From Phoenix dactylifera (taxonomy: Eukaryota; Streptophyta; Magnoliopsida; Arecales; Arecaceae): a stretch of 64,000 nucleotides of DNA. The translations under genes were made by a program, and so were the position numbers. Under the pieces are notes generated by a model that was given only the letters and a program-made list of their open reading frames with translations, searched no databases and was not told where the DNA came from. Positions 38,160 through 49,502 of this stretch are shown here, in pieces. Position 1 is the first letter of the stretch. Every line of letters starts with the position of its first letter. The stretch lies in contig NC_052394.1 in the NCBI RefSeq assembly GCF_009389715.1, positions 24,117,399-24,181,398 on the forward strand. The letters run 5' to 3'.

Positions 38160-39929
38160 CAATTTCCCTCAAATCTTTCAAATCAGATGGTAGATTATAC
38201 ATTCCTCATCGCATCCGCTCGAACATCATGCAACATTCATCCTCGGCCTGAACATGTAGTATACAATTGATGCGCTCTTTTGCTGCATTAAATTAAAAAT
38301 TATTGCACGGTACATATGTAGTATACGATACTGCTACGTCCAAAGATTCTAGACGCATGCACCAACTATTCTTCTCGGCTCGATAGCCTGCTTTGCCCCT
38401 TGCTGCATTGCCATGCAGCCACTCTCTTACCTGAGACGTTTGTGAAACGTGGGGTTCCAATTCATCAATCGTAGGGGATGATTAAGCAAATAACTTGGAG
38501 AAGATCTCTTATCTAAGTTCGTCAATGAACCTGGAATCTATTTTTTCAAAGTACATATTTTCTCAGGTTATTTTCTAATTTGTGAATGCAGCTAACGTCA
38601 CTGTGTGACCGCCGTGTTGATGCAGAAGAGAGTAGATTTCAATGCCTCGTAGCAATACAGGTATGGTGGCTTTCAGGCATTCCTCTCTCGATTATATCTT
38701 CTGATTCTCCTTTGGATATTTGTGAAGGAGCGCACATTGTAGAGGCTTGAACAGAATTTAAGGAATTTGTGCATCTTATATAGCTTATCAAATCCGGTTG
38801 GCTAGAAATAGTCCGATGATAGATTCCAATGTTGAATTTTTCATAGAGATGGGCTTCCATTAATTATGAACTGATTTTAATTTGATTTGTTGTGCAATAC
38901 GGGCTAAGTTGTTGTCAAGATGAATGTTTAAGAAGTCAATAATTAATTTGTGATCATATGGTTATCATGGGCTCTATTGTCTTATTGTTTTCCACTCTAC
39001 TCTTATATATATATATATATATATATATGCCTATAGAGAAATCTTAAAAGCTAAGACATCAAGGTCTCTATATCCCTAGAAAATACTTATCCCACTAAAG
39101 AGACGAGCATAAAGAAGGAGATGGAGAGCAAGATCTACCCTACCTTTATACTTTCTTCTTCCACTGAGATAAGCAGGTTCCATGTACCTAGACTTTATAG
39201 TTGCAATATCCTTCATATGTTTGGGATATCTACTTATCTAGCCAATTTTCTAATAGAAATTAAGTAATGTAATTCAATCGGGTGTGTTAAATATACTATA
39301 TAAGAAATACATTATATGCCTCAATACTCTTCTCTTAATTATAATTGTACCTAGGTAAGTGGGTCCCATGGATGACATAGAAGAGGCGCAAGCCAGTAGA
39401 GTGCACGTATCTAGACTCGTAGCTGCAGTATCCTATGTTTACGATATCTAGCTAAGTTTCTAATAGAAATTAAGTTATGTAATTCAATTCTCGGGTTATT
39501 GAGCATTTAATTACCACTTATGCTCCAGCAAACAATATTTATTTTTTCCTTTATAAAATTTGTTCGAGTTATTAAGTATTTGTCGGGAAGATGCCAAACT
39601 ATTGATTAATTCACTTTTGGTATTTTCAATTAATTTTTCTTCCCCACCGCCCTTTATTGAAAGAAATATTTGGGGATGTGTGCTTGAGTCATGAAAATTA
39701 TTGTCAAATCCTTTTGCGATTAGATACCTTGATTTATTGGCAGTAGTAAAGCGGCATGTAAAAGGAGGGAGGGAGAAAAAAAAATTAATAAAAGGTTCCA
39801 ATCCGTTGTACCGTCAAAAGTTAGAAATACAAGGACGACATCGCCGATATATCATATTAAACTCCAATCCTCTGCGTGGTTTGCTATTTCGTGTCCCTCG
39901 CTCAGCCCATACTCCACACCGACCTTCCT
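38160..39929. other. AT-rich intergenic DNA
   Basis: No gene is seen. A TA dinucleotide repeat occupies about 39004-39028. A pair of diverged direct repeats built on TTTCTAATAGAAATTAAGT-ATGTAATTCAAT lies at about 39248 and 39459. Confidence 0.5.
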
Positions 39930-39972
39930 CTTCGGCGCTCGATAGCATCTTCGGCGCTCGATAGCATCTTCG
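39930..39972 (+). repeat. 19 bp tandem repeat just upstream of the SRC2-like start codon
   Basis: CTTCGGCGCTCGATAGCAT occurs at 39930-39948 and 39949-39967, with a third partial copy running into the ATG. It is in the 5'UTR. Confidence 0.9.
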
Positions 39973-39975
39973 GCC

Positions 39976-40965
39976 ATGGCCTCTCCGCGGCCTCCTCAGG
40001 GGAAGCCCCTCGACCTGGAGATCACAGTGGTCTCTGCGAAGCACCTCAAAAACGTGAACTGGCATCACGGCGACCTCAAGCCCTACGCCGTCGCTTACCT
40101 CGATCCCGACCGACGCGCCGCCACCAAGCCCGACGACGCCGGCAACACCCGCCCCGTCTGGAACGAGCGCCTCTCCCTCCCCCTCCCGCCCTCCCTCCTC
40201 GACCCCCCGCTCTTCCTCACCTTCGACATCTTCCACTCCAAACCCTCCGAGACCCCCAAGCCCCTCGTCGGCACCGCCCGCTGCTCCGTCAAGGACCTCC
40301 TCGGCCCCGACGCGTTCGCCGCCGCCGCCTCATCCGGCGTCGCCCTCGACGGCTCCCCCGTCCCCATCAAAACCCTAGAGCTCCGCCGTCCCTCCGGGCG
40401 CCCCCAGGGCAAGATCCGGATCAAGGTCGCGATCCGGGAGCGCCCCTGCCCGCCGCCGGGGCCCGCCTACCAATTCGCCCCTCCCTCCGGCTATTACTAC
40501 TCCACCGCTCCTCCCCCTTCGGCCCGGGACTACCGCGCCTATTCCCCACCACCTCCACCCGTCCCTCCTTACAGCCACCCCATGCCATCCCAGCCGTCGC
40601 CGTACCCTTACGGGAACTACTCCGATCCCTACTCTGGGTACTATTCCTCCACTGCCGGGTATTACTCCGCCCCTCCAGCCCCGGCCCCGGCCCCGGCCCC
40701 GGCCCGGCCGTACTACGATCGGGCATCTGTGTACGGTGGCCCGTCGGCGCCTGTGGACTACTCGTCCGGCCCTTCTTCTTACGAACAGAAGACTAAGGGG
40801 GCCAGATTGGGAATGGGGACCGGCCTGGCAGTTGGGGCGGTGGCCGGGGCACTGGGAGGGCTGGCGTTGGACGAAGGGCTCAAGTATGAGGAGAAGATTG
40901 CGGAGAGGGTGGAGAGCGATCTTGCCGCGAGGGATGATTACAGCGACTATCGGGCGGACTACTGA
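39976..40965 (+). CDS. SRC2-like C2-domain protein, intronless
   Basis: A 329-residue protein in one open frame. Residues about 10-135 form a C2 domain of the plant SRC2/BAP type (LDLEITVVSAKHLKNVNW, YAVAYLDPDRR, NPVW-like NTRPVWNERL, FDIFH, LVGTARCSVKDLL). Such domains bind phospholipids, often with calcium. A Pro/Tyr-rich linker (about 150-270) follows, then a Gly/Ala-rich hydrophobic stretch at about 278-298 (GLAVGAVAGALGGLAL) that may insert in membranes, and an acidic tail. SRC2 proteins traffic through ER and vacuolar or plasma membranes and respond to cold and stress; that role is inferred. The gene is very GC-rich in its 5' half, a common monocot pattern. The start is the first ATG, in context GGCCATGGC. 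Confidence 0.9.
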   Translation: MASPRPPQGKPLDLEITVVSAKHLKNVNWHHGDLKPYAVAYLDPDRRAATKPDDAGNTRPVWNERLSLPLPPSLLDPPLFLTFDIFHSKPSETPKPLVGTARCSVKDLLGPDAFAAAASSGVALDGSPVPIKTLELRRPSGRPQGKIRIKVAIRERPCPPPGPAYQFAPPSGYYYSTAPPPSARDYRAYSPPPPPVPPYSHPMPSQPSPYPYGNYSDPYSGYYSSTAGYYSAPPAPAPAPAPARPYYDRASVYGGPSAPVDYSSGPSSYEQKTKGARLGMGTGLAVGAVAGALGGLALDEGLKYEEKIAERVESDLAARDDYSDYRADY

Positions 40966-43900
40966 ACAGTGCGTGCTTTCTTTCCCTCTTCTTACCCTTT
41001 AATGATGATTAGGGTTTGGTCGTGGAGGAGTTAGGATGAATAAATAGACGACGCCAGTTTGGTTGTATGGGTTTGATTTCTCTATCTCATATGTATATAA
41101 TCTTAGCCTTTGCTGTTTGTGATCGATGTTAGTGATCGTCAGAGGAAGATTTACGCACTTAAGTTGATGTAAGTTTCATATGCTTCATGACATGGGTGAT
41201 CCAACATTATATTTGTTTTGAAATCTATCTAAAGTTCTTAATGCTTTTTTCTATCAGTTCTGGTGTTAATAAACTGGTTAGCACTTATTCTTTTTTCCTT
41301 TGTTTTTATTTGATTGTAAGGCCTTAAAAGTAGATAAACAGATCAAACTTCGATGTTCTTTGCTTATCCGTTTTATATATTAATCTAACTCATTCCTTAT
41401 CCATTTTGACCTTTACTATGGATTTGTTATTTCTATTCTGATTTACATCATAAACTCGGAGAAATAGATGATAGGCATCAGAAAGTTAATCTACCTAAAA
41501 TGAAGAAAGAAATTTGAGCATTAGTCCTACTAGAATTATTCAAGGGATATACTCGAGAGTATGAGCAACATTAAGAGTAGTTATTATGAGACAGGTGAAT
41601 TTCCACTTTTGAGGACTTTACACCAAGCTCAACAGCAAGCAAATGTCTGCACTAGTCATAGAAGAATTGATGAATTAACTTTTTATTATAACAATTTATT
41701 GTACAAGAAAGGGGGCATAGATGAAAGAGATATCTAATACAATAAACAATTTGTGGATGAAACAATTTGACTGAAACAATTCGTAGAAGAAATAGTGTTT
41801 AATGGTTCCAAAGATTACAGAATAAAGAGGACAGGCCAAGGGAAAAAGTTTTTGACAAAACTGATCCATTTTGGCCATGATTGAACCAAAACTGGGTTTA
41901 TTCTTGTGTTTCAAAAAAATTGGTCAGTTTCAATTAAACTCAATTAGTTTTGATCTTTCAGTCAATTACAGTCGACATTAATCGTAACTGATTATGAATG
42001 ATATAATTATCGATAATTAATCTTTTCAGTGTCACTTTAGGATTGTTTCTTTAGCTTTCAAGTATATTTGTGGTACATGGTATTGATTCTAGGTTGTTGT
42101 TTGTCAATTTTTTGTGTTAGAAGTGGTTTCAACTTAGTTAATAGCATTGTTTGTAATAAATTCCTCATCTATGTAATTACTCCTATTTTTTCAGGGCTTC
42201 TGAAGGCTCGTGGTTTATCTTATAATCTTATAATGATAGATGTATGCACTCCCACACCTTGAAAAATAATGTTTAAAACTTCTTTACATTTACCCTTTTC
42301 TATTTTCCCTTATTATTTCGCTATATTTGCAAGTTGTTTTTTTATTTTTTTTGAAGTTACATTTTTTGCATTGTAGTAATTCTTTTATTGCAATAATTTA
42401 GGTCAGGACCAAGCAAACTGAAGCAAAATGGTTGAAAGGGTAGAAACTTGCTAATTGAAACCAAGTCTTTGGACCACAGCTGCTAGGAGTTTGGTTGTCT
42501 TACCCTAAGATTGTTGATTTCCACATGTATGTAGGCAGTTAGGAGCTTGCATGATTAAATGAAGGAGATGGTCCTCTTCAATGGAACAATCTATATAATG
42601 GTTAGCATTCTTTGTAGGTCAAAATGTACCCTTGATGAGTGAAGCTTAACGGTACAGGTCGAAAATTTATTGGATTGTGACGAGGAAATGGATTGTGAAT
42701 AAACTTGTTTGTCGTGCCAAAGAAGTTTTAAGTTTTAGGTTTACTTGGAAGCGGATGAGACTGTGCTTTGAGTATAGCCATGTGAAACTTATATGGAACT
42801 CCTGAAGATAAGTTGCTAAGGTTATTTCTTGACCATTTTTCTTTTGAAAAGGATGGTGCCGCTTCTTTTTCTTTTTCTTTTTCATTTTTGGTTTTTAGAG
42901 AGTAAATAATCTGGGTTGCACACAAACTCTTGTGCACACTTCAAGTAGGGACTGTAGAAGAGGAAGAAACTTGCAAATTGTATTATAGTTTCTTTGGTGG
43001 GTGGATCATTTTGTTGGAAAATCGGCTTTTCAAGGCAATATTGCTTCACTGGCTTTTTGTAGTTATTCTTGTTGATGGTTGTGGTGGTGGCAGTAGACCT
43101 TCGCTCCTCCACTTCTGTCCCTTTATATCCCTGTGCCATAGAATTCTCTTTGAAGTTTTATTTCTTTGTTTGCTGCCCTACAATGTTCAGTTGGTTGTGC
43201 AGAGGCAGGTTGTCCTGAAATTTACTTGCCATAAGGTTTCTGGATTTATATGAAGGCAAGATGCCAATAAGGCGACCGTTATATCAGCCTTCAGCAGGTC
43301 AATCCATGTTATTATTGACATATTTTGACATTAGTTGCTGATTCATAAGTGCACATACTAGATGAAGCCTTGAAGATGGATTTCCATGTATAAGAGGTTA
43401 ACATAACGGTTTTGACAAAGCGGTGACTATGGATAAACCTTATAGGTCTTGCTAGATATTTTAAAAGTTTATTTATTTTGGATCAGATTTAGTCATAATA
43501 TGTATATTTTTTATCGACAAACACTTATATGAAGCTTTTCAAAATTTAGTGACAAGTTGATAAGATAATTTCTTTATTTTTTTTTCTAAATCATACTGCT
43601 TATCTTATTGGAGGTAGGAATATGCATGTGAACTCAAGTTATTTTTCATCTTGGGCACAGATTGAAGGAAGGAAGTGCACATGCAAAGCTGAGTATAGTT
43701 TCCATAGCAAAAGGTAAAGCAGCTCAAATATTGGCAGATTATCATATCTGACATTCTCTGCGGACTAGGTAGTGCACCTACTCAATAAAAAGTTTGCAGG
43801 AAAAGACCAACTAGTTGTAGGTAGTGCATGCTCATTTATGACACAGAGAATCACGGACAAACCCTATGGGTCTTGCATAGAAATGAAAATTTTGAATCTT

Positions 43901-44629
43901 ACTTGAATGGAAGGTAACAGTGGACCAATGTTTTATTGTATTTTCCCATTAGTGCTTCTAAAGAAAGTTGTTAGCATTATTAACTCTTTTTATGAAGAAT
44001 AATTTTGCTTGATTTTTGTTGATTAGAGGGATATATTGGTGTGGCACTCCAACTTTTGCAATTCATGTTCGGTTGGACTAAAGAAGGGAAATGGATATGC
44101 CAATCTAATTTTGTTTCAAAAAGAAGTCCATTCTGCCCAGATCATGGGTTGATTACTCATAGTACATTCAAACTATTCTGAGTCTTGCTGCCACTAAAAG
44201 AACCCTTCCTGCTGATGCTAAGAGTTCTAGCTAATGAGATCATCAGTTGAAGCCGTTAACCTAATCTCATCAAATAGCTTATATAATAGATGTAAGTTGA
44301 GATCAAAATGGTATCTTATGTTATATAAGAATCATGTTTTAATGTAACAGCTCGTCACAGACCGTGTAGAGGTTCTTAGAGTTATGACTGCCATCTTTAA
44401 GATGGTCGCATGTTATCTTTGGCTAATTAGAAAGTTCAGAGTACTTCTTAAGCGGTTAGTCAATTTGATTGCAGGTAAGTGATAAATATCAAGTATGACT
44501 AAATCTTGTGCTTTTGAGGATATGGTATTATCTGGAGCAGCAGCTTGACTATTGCTATTCATAGTTATGAGGAAGAATTCATGAGCAGGTTTCTTATAGA
44601 CTAATTCTACTTTTGAATTCATTTCCATG
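40966..44629. other. SRC2-like 3' flank and intergenic DNA, no gene seen
   Basis: The first 300 bases are likely 3'UTR. The remainder is AT-rich with short open frames on both strands and no recognised motif. A (CTTTTT)-like run lies at about 42860-42885. Confidence 0.5.
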
Positions 44630-47310
44630 TTTTTTTTTTGTTTTTTGTTTTTTTGGTGGAGCTGGATTGGTCTGCAGCTCTTATATGGATACCTCCACAT
44701 CAGAAAACAAAATGTCCCTGAAGTGAACGGGAAGGGCTCTCTCATTTGTTGTTTTCTGAGTGGTTAATCAATTAGGACTAATTCGCCGCCTAGTGCCCTA
44801 AGATCATCGAATCGCCCTTTAGGATAACATATATCAGTGGCTCCCATGCAAACTTTAGTGTCATATAAATGACGTCTCCCTGCGGTGACAGGCAGGAGCT
44901 CAGGCCTATGATGTATGATGATAAATTCTGTTCCGTCTCTTGCACCTCTATCTTTCACACTGCCGACGAACTTGATTTTGAGGTTGCTAGGGTGCTGGGG
45001 CTCTCAGACGATGAAGACCATCCGAGAGGACGCAATAATTTCTTCAAAAGAGTCCAAGGATCCCTAGCCGTCAAACACTCTCTCACGGAGATAACGTTTA
45101 ATTCCTCGGCTGCCCGCACTGTCGCTTTCAGAGACGCTGACTCTGGGCGGCTGACTTCTGTTCTTGAGCACCCGGCCGTTGCTTTGCCACCCACACATGG
45201 TATGCAATATATGCCATGGTAACCCCCTGCTCCTTGCCAGCGACTCTACGGCCGCTCTCCCTTGGAAGTACCAAGAAGGCATCCACTACTGCATTGAAAG
45301 ATGTCTGCTAGCCTCCGCACCTGCCTCGCCTTTGGGCATTAGAAAAGTACATGGGCCACGGTTTCAACTGTTCCTGGGCCGCAATCACAGTCCGGTGGAA
45401 TATATATTCAACTCTCCAGTAGGCAGAATACCACGGCATGAGATCCTGTTCCAGCCACTTTCCAAAGCCATTCTAGGATGGACACGTACCTTCCACACCC
45501 AAACGATGCCCTGCTGCGGCACCCAAACGTACCTTCCACACCCACTTTCCGATACAGCTTGTACAAATCACTACTGGTCCTAGCTTTGAAGTTGATTGAC
45601 AACCCTTGGATCAACCTGTCCAGTGTATTGGTGTCCGGTACAGCTGTGGAGAGCGCCTCTCGGCTGAAGGGTCATCAACAGCACGAAGGGCTATTTCAGT
45701 ATTCCATCTCTCTCTCTGGGAAGTAGGAGGCTGCTGACCTTCAAGTGTATTAACATCTCATGGTTTATGGTGGGAGGCCAGTGGGACAAGGGAACGGAGG
45801 ACAACTATGGATCATGCAACACATGAGTCGATCTACCACCTCCAACCACCCATCTGACGTCAGACATGCTGTCAAAGCCTGGGTACACAAGGCCTTTCTG
45901 ATTGCTACGGGGGGCAGATGGATTGGAGCATGCTGCCCAATTGTCATATTTGGACCTCATAAGAGAGAGCACCACAGATTATCGGGTTCTAGTGAGAATT
46001 TAGTTACATATCGAGCCATTAGATCTTCTCCTTATTTCCAATGATTGAATCCCCATGCCACTTTCCTTTAGAGGCGGACATACCTTGCCTCGGGCCTCGG
46101 CACAACAAATGCATCCTCTTCGCGTCACTTGTGGTCCCCCACGAGAGCTTACGGTTTCTTTTGGAATAATAGTGTTAGCCGTGAGACAGCACAAATTTGA
46201 TTAATGTAACTCTGCCCATCTATATATAAGGACTTTGATTTCCATCCTTGCAGCTTGTCACTGATAATCTGCTCCAACAGCATGCATGCATGCAGCCTTG
46301 GTCAAATATCTTCTTCCTGACAAAGGAATGCCAAGTCCAGATACCACTTTATTCTGAGATGCCCAAAGTTTACCTAATGGAAGCGACGTCCTGCCTAATG
46401 GAGACTTGTGCCCGATAATCTTGTTTCAAACAGCACGCAATGTCTGGGGCGTCAATCTAAAGGAGCCTTCTGAAGGCGGATATAAAGTAGGGTTTTCCGG
46501 GGCCCTTACGATTCCACAGCAAGATTTTCATCGTTCTTTGAATGGGTTGATATGGTGTCACCACCAGTTTGGTGCTCCATAACCTCGATCTCCTGTTGCC
46601 GGGGATCCTCCCCCGCACTCCCATTGCCTGAGTGTGCCGCGTTCACCCTCAGGCAGCCAATGGCTTCTTTAATTAATTAGGTGCGCGACCCTCTCATGCC
46701 TCTTGAGTCGATGCCCTCCCATCTATCATAGCTTGCTGGCTCTGATTCACTTGATTCATATCAGTAGGGGAATCCGAAGCTTCCAATCTCTTCGCACCTA
46801 GCTATCGACCAGGGATTTCTAGCGGGCAACAGGTCTCGCGCGTCAGCCTGGGTCCCTTTAGTCTCGGCTGCAGGAGGGGTCCGATCCCAGCCAATACTCG
46901 AGCGCCCAGAAGGGCTGGGCGCTCGAGCATTGGCTGGGGAGCTCTCATCCCCTCCATCTTCTGTTTCTGATGCCGCCACTGCACCCTAATCACCCCCATG
47001 CGCGAGCTTGTCTTTGGGGTCACGGCGTTCACCAGACCTGGGCCTTGCTTGCCCCCCTCGGTTGGTGCTGGAGCCGAGGAGAGGTGCGACCCCTAATTTG
47101 GCCTTTGTGCATGGGGACCTAGGTGGCCACCGGACTCCAGGCGAGCACGGGCTTCTAGCCCAATTCATCTGGGCTGACGTGGACCTTGTTCTCTCATTTT
47201 GGACCTCCACCATTTTAGCATCCATTATGCTCGGGCCTGCACTTCGGCCCAACTGATCCACATTGCAGACCAGGCCCAGCTCTAGAAGCCTCTCGAGCAT
47301 GGTGAGTACT
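44630..47310 (-). mobile_element. L1-type LINE, internally deleted and degenerate
   Basis: Read leftward the parts are: ORF1-like Pro/Arg-rich tail (47300-46760), the start of the endonuclease (MKILLWNRKGPGKP from 46531, where functional elements have WNCRG), then after a large deletion the RT C-terminal region (KLQGWKSKSLY near 46270; SGMGIQSLEIRR near 46050), LWCSLMRSKYDNWAACSN and a WVVGGGRSTHVLHDPWLS block (46000-45790), the zinc-finger RT-associated region (to about 45300), and an RNase H-like end (IKFVGSVKDRGARDG, FIIIHHRPELL; 44985-44765). Stops and frameshifts break every part. A 3'UTR and an A-rich tail follow, seen as T-runs on the plus strand at 44630-44655. Most of the endonuclease and the RT catalytic core are missing. 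No function remains. Confidence 0.8.
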
Positions 47311-49210
47311 CAGAGCATGGCAGCCTAGGCCCTAGGGTATATATCTCGCCTTTCTGACAAGCGGTGAAGTACGGTCTCTTCCTTCGGACTTTTCTCATAG
47401 AAGACTCAGAGGTGAATAAATATTTGGACGGATCTTGATGATATCCCAGTGATACCGAGAGGGTCTAGCTTACTCTCATTCACTCAACACTATGGAGACC
47501 GCTTTTTGGGCCTAAATTTTCATCTCAAATGTCTATTTCTACATGATATCTGCTTCCTCTCCTTTTTGGTTTTTGTTTTACTTGCCCTTGGGAACCGAAT
47601 TATGTGATTAATTTGGTATATTCATATTCATTCATCCTAAGGTTGGTGTTTTTTCTCGATATTTTTTCCTCTCTATCCGAGATCCACTCTTTCCATGTTC
47701 CAATATGAAAGCCGTCATACGTTCATCTAGTCCTTTAGGATCCCAAAATCACCCATTTTTTCTGATCAAACGTTGGTTAGCGTCCACCAGGACTCGCAGC
47801 AGATATTGCCATCATTTCCAAGTAGGGCACTACAGGCTGAACCATCCACAAGAAAGAAAAAGTTGAGGCAAGTGATCACAAGTGCTATAAGCAATAGCAG
47901 TTTTGGCATCTAAAGTATAGCACTTGGGGGTTTCTTTAAACTTATATGCTCTCAAAAATCACCTTTAGTACCCACATTACCTATTATTCCAACATTCCTT
48001 GAACGAATTTATGGGATTAATGAATTGACTGCAAAATAGATCTATGACCCTACCATGCATTGGTGCTGTCATGCATGATATGATCATGACATTGTCTCCC
48101 ACCTCTCTTGCTTGCCAAAGAGCTGCTGACACATCCAAAGGGCACTTCGTTCTCCTTTTCAAAATCGAGTGGTTTCGACCATTTGGAATTCTTTATCCAA
48201 AACGAAGAAGCACAATAGTTTGTGGATAACGATGATTTTTCTGTCACAAGAGCGGATGGTCGGAATAAAATTAATTGAATCCTTTTGACATGACATGCTC
48301 TGTAGTGGATGATAGATCAACAATGTGAAATGGGGCTTGCATGGATGACAGTTTCCTAGCTAGGTGGAGGCTGAGATAATGATCGCATATGTATTGCAGT
48401 AGATGCATGTATATGTAACTCTCCTATGGTTAGTGGTCTCCTCCTCCTTATGGGACGGAATCATTGAACCCATGATGCACTGACTGCTGGAGAAGGTCCA
48501 TGCAATGGATTGGGTCGCAATTCGTCTCAAGAGAACCATATCTAGTTGGTGGTGATATTGCCATGCATGCGTGAGTGGTGGGCCCTGGTCCTGCCCCCCT
48601 TCTAATAAATCGGCACCTTTTTGCTAGGTTTGTCTCACACTAGTCGTTGCACATTTTGCATTTCTTGTTGGACTCTTTGGCTGGGACTTTCATGTCCAAG
48701 TAGGGAGAACCGGACACGATTTGTATGTGCTCTGAATGTTGGTTTGGTCTCATTTTCTGTTGTGCCCGAATAGCATCTGTGGCAGTGCGGCATAAGGCCA
48801 CCTTTCTGTGAATACGTAGTCCCTCTAAGCAAAAGTTGGGATTTGAATGTTGGTTTTAAGGCAGTTTAATTCTAATAAAAAATGTTGTACCTTGCTTGAC
48901 ATCCGGAGGAGTACGAGCAGGTTCTTTTTTTGGGTGGCTAGGTATATGTACCACCAAGCAAACAATATGGCTGGGTGGTCTCGTTTGTGGCGGAGTACCA
49001 TGAGGAAGTTTTTTGGACCCACACTCTAGCTGTTCTTACTGTTTTGAGCGATATTTTATTTTCTGATTTTATTGGATATATTGGCATATATAATCCGTCT
49101 GCCTTAACAAAAACAAAAAAAACGTTGTATCTAGTTTCGAGCATAAAGTGAATGTCTTGAATTGCTTTCGCTAATAGATGAAAGTAACTTGGATGAATCG
49201 GGCAATTTTT
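47311..49210. other. Intergenic DNA, nothing recognised
   Basis: There are short open frames only. The LINE 5' end may extend slightly into this stretch. Confidence 0.45.
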
Positions 49211-49211
49211 T

Positions 49212-49495
49212 GAGTTTCTGAAGTTTTATTCTTCTTGTGGATTGTTATTGATCTTTATTAAACCATCAGAATATTCTATTCCTATTTGTCCAGTCTAATA
49301 TTTATTATTTTGTTGGTCTTGTAGTTTGACTCAACCTCAGCTATGTGCATATGTAAGTTTTTGAAGTTATGCTCTTCGTGTGTTGCTGTTGATCTTTACT
49401 AAATCATCTGAACATTCTATTCCTATTTGTCCAGTCTAATATATGATAAGTCGGTCCTGTGGCTTCATGTAACCTCAGCTATGCGTGTGTGTGTG
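49212..49495 (+). repeat. Tandem duplication, period about 143 bp, ending in a (GT)n tract
   Basis: Two diverged copies share GAAGTT-T-CTCTT, TGTTGATCTTTA-TAAA-CATC, ATTCTATTCCTATTTGTCC and CCTCAGCTATG. Copy 2 runs into a GT repeat at about 49484-49502. Confidence 0.75.
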
Positions 49496-49502
49496 TGTGT
49501 GT

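Noticed and set aside
39814-40796. Alternate frames over the SRC2-like gene, including a 306-codon frame
   Set aside because: Low-complexity Pro/Arg translation. Frame 39976-40965 encodes a proper C2 domain.
44869-46044. Plus-strand open frames through the LINE
   Set aside because: The minus strand carries the recognisable LINE protein order; the plus frames are shadows.
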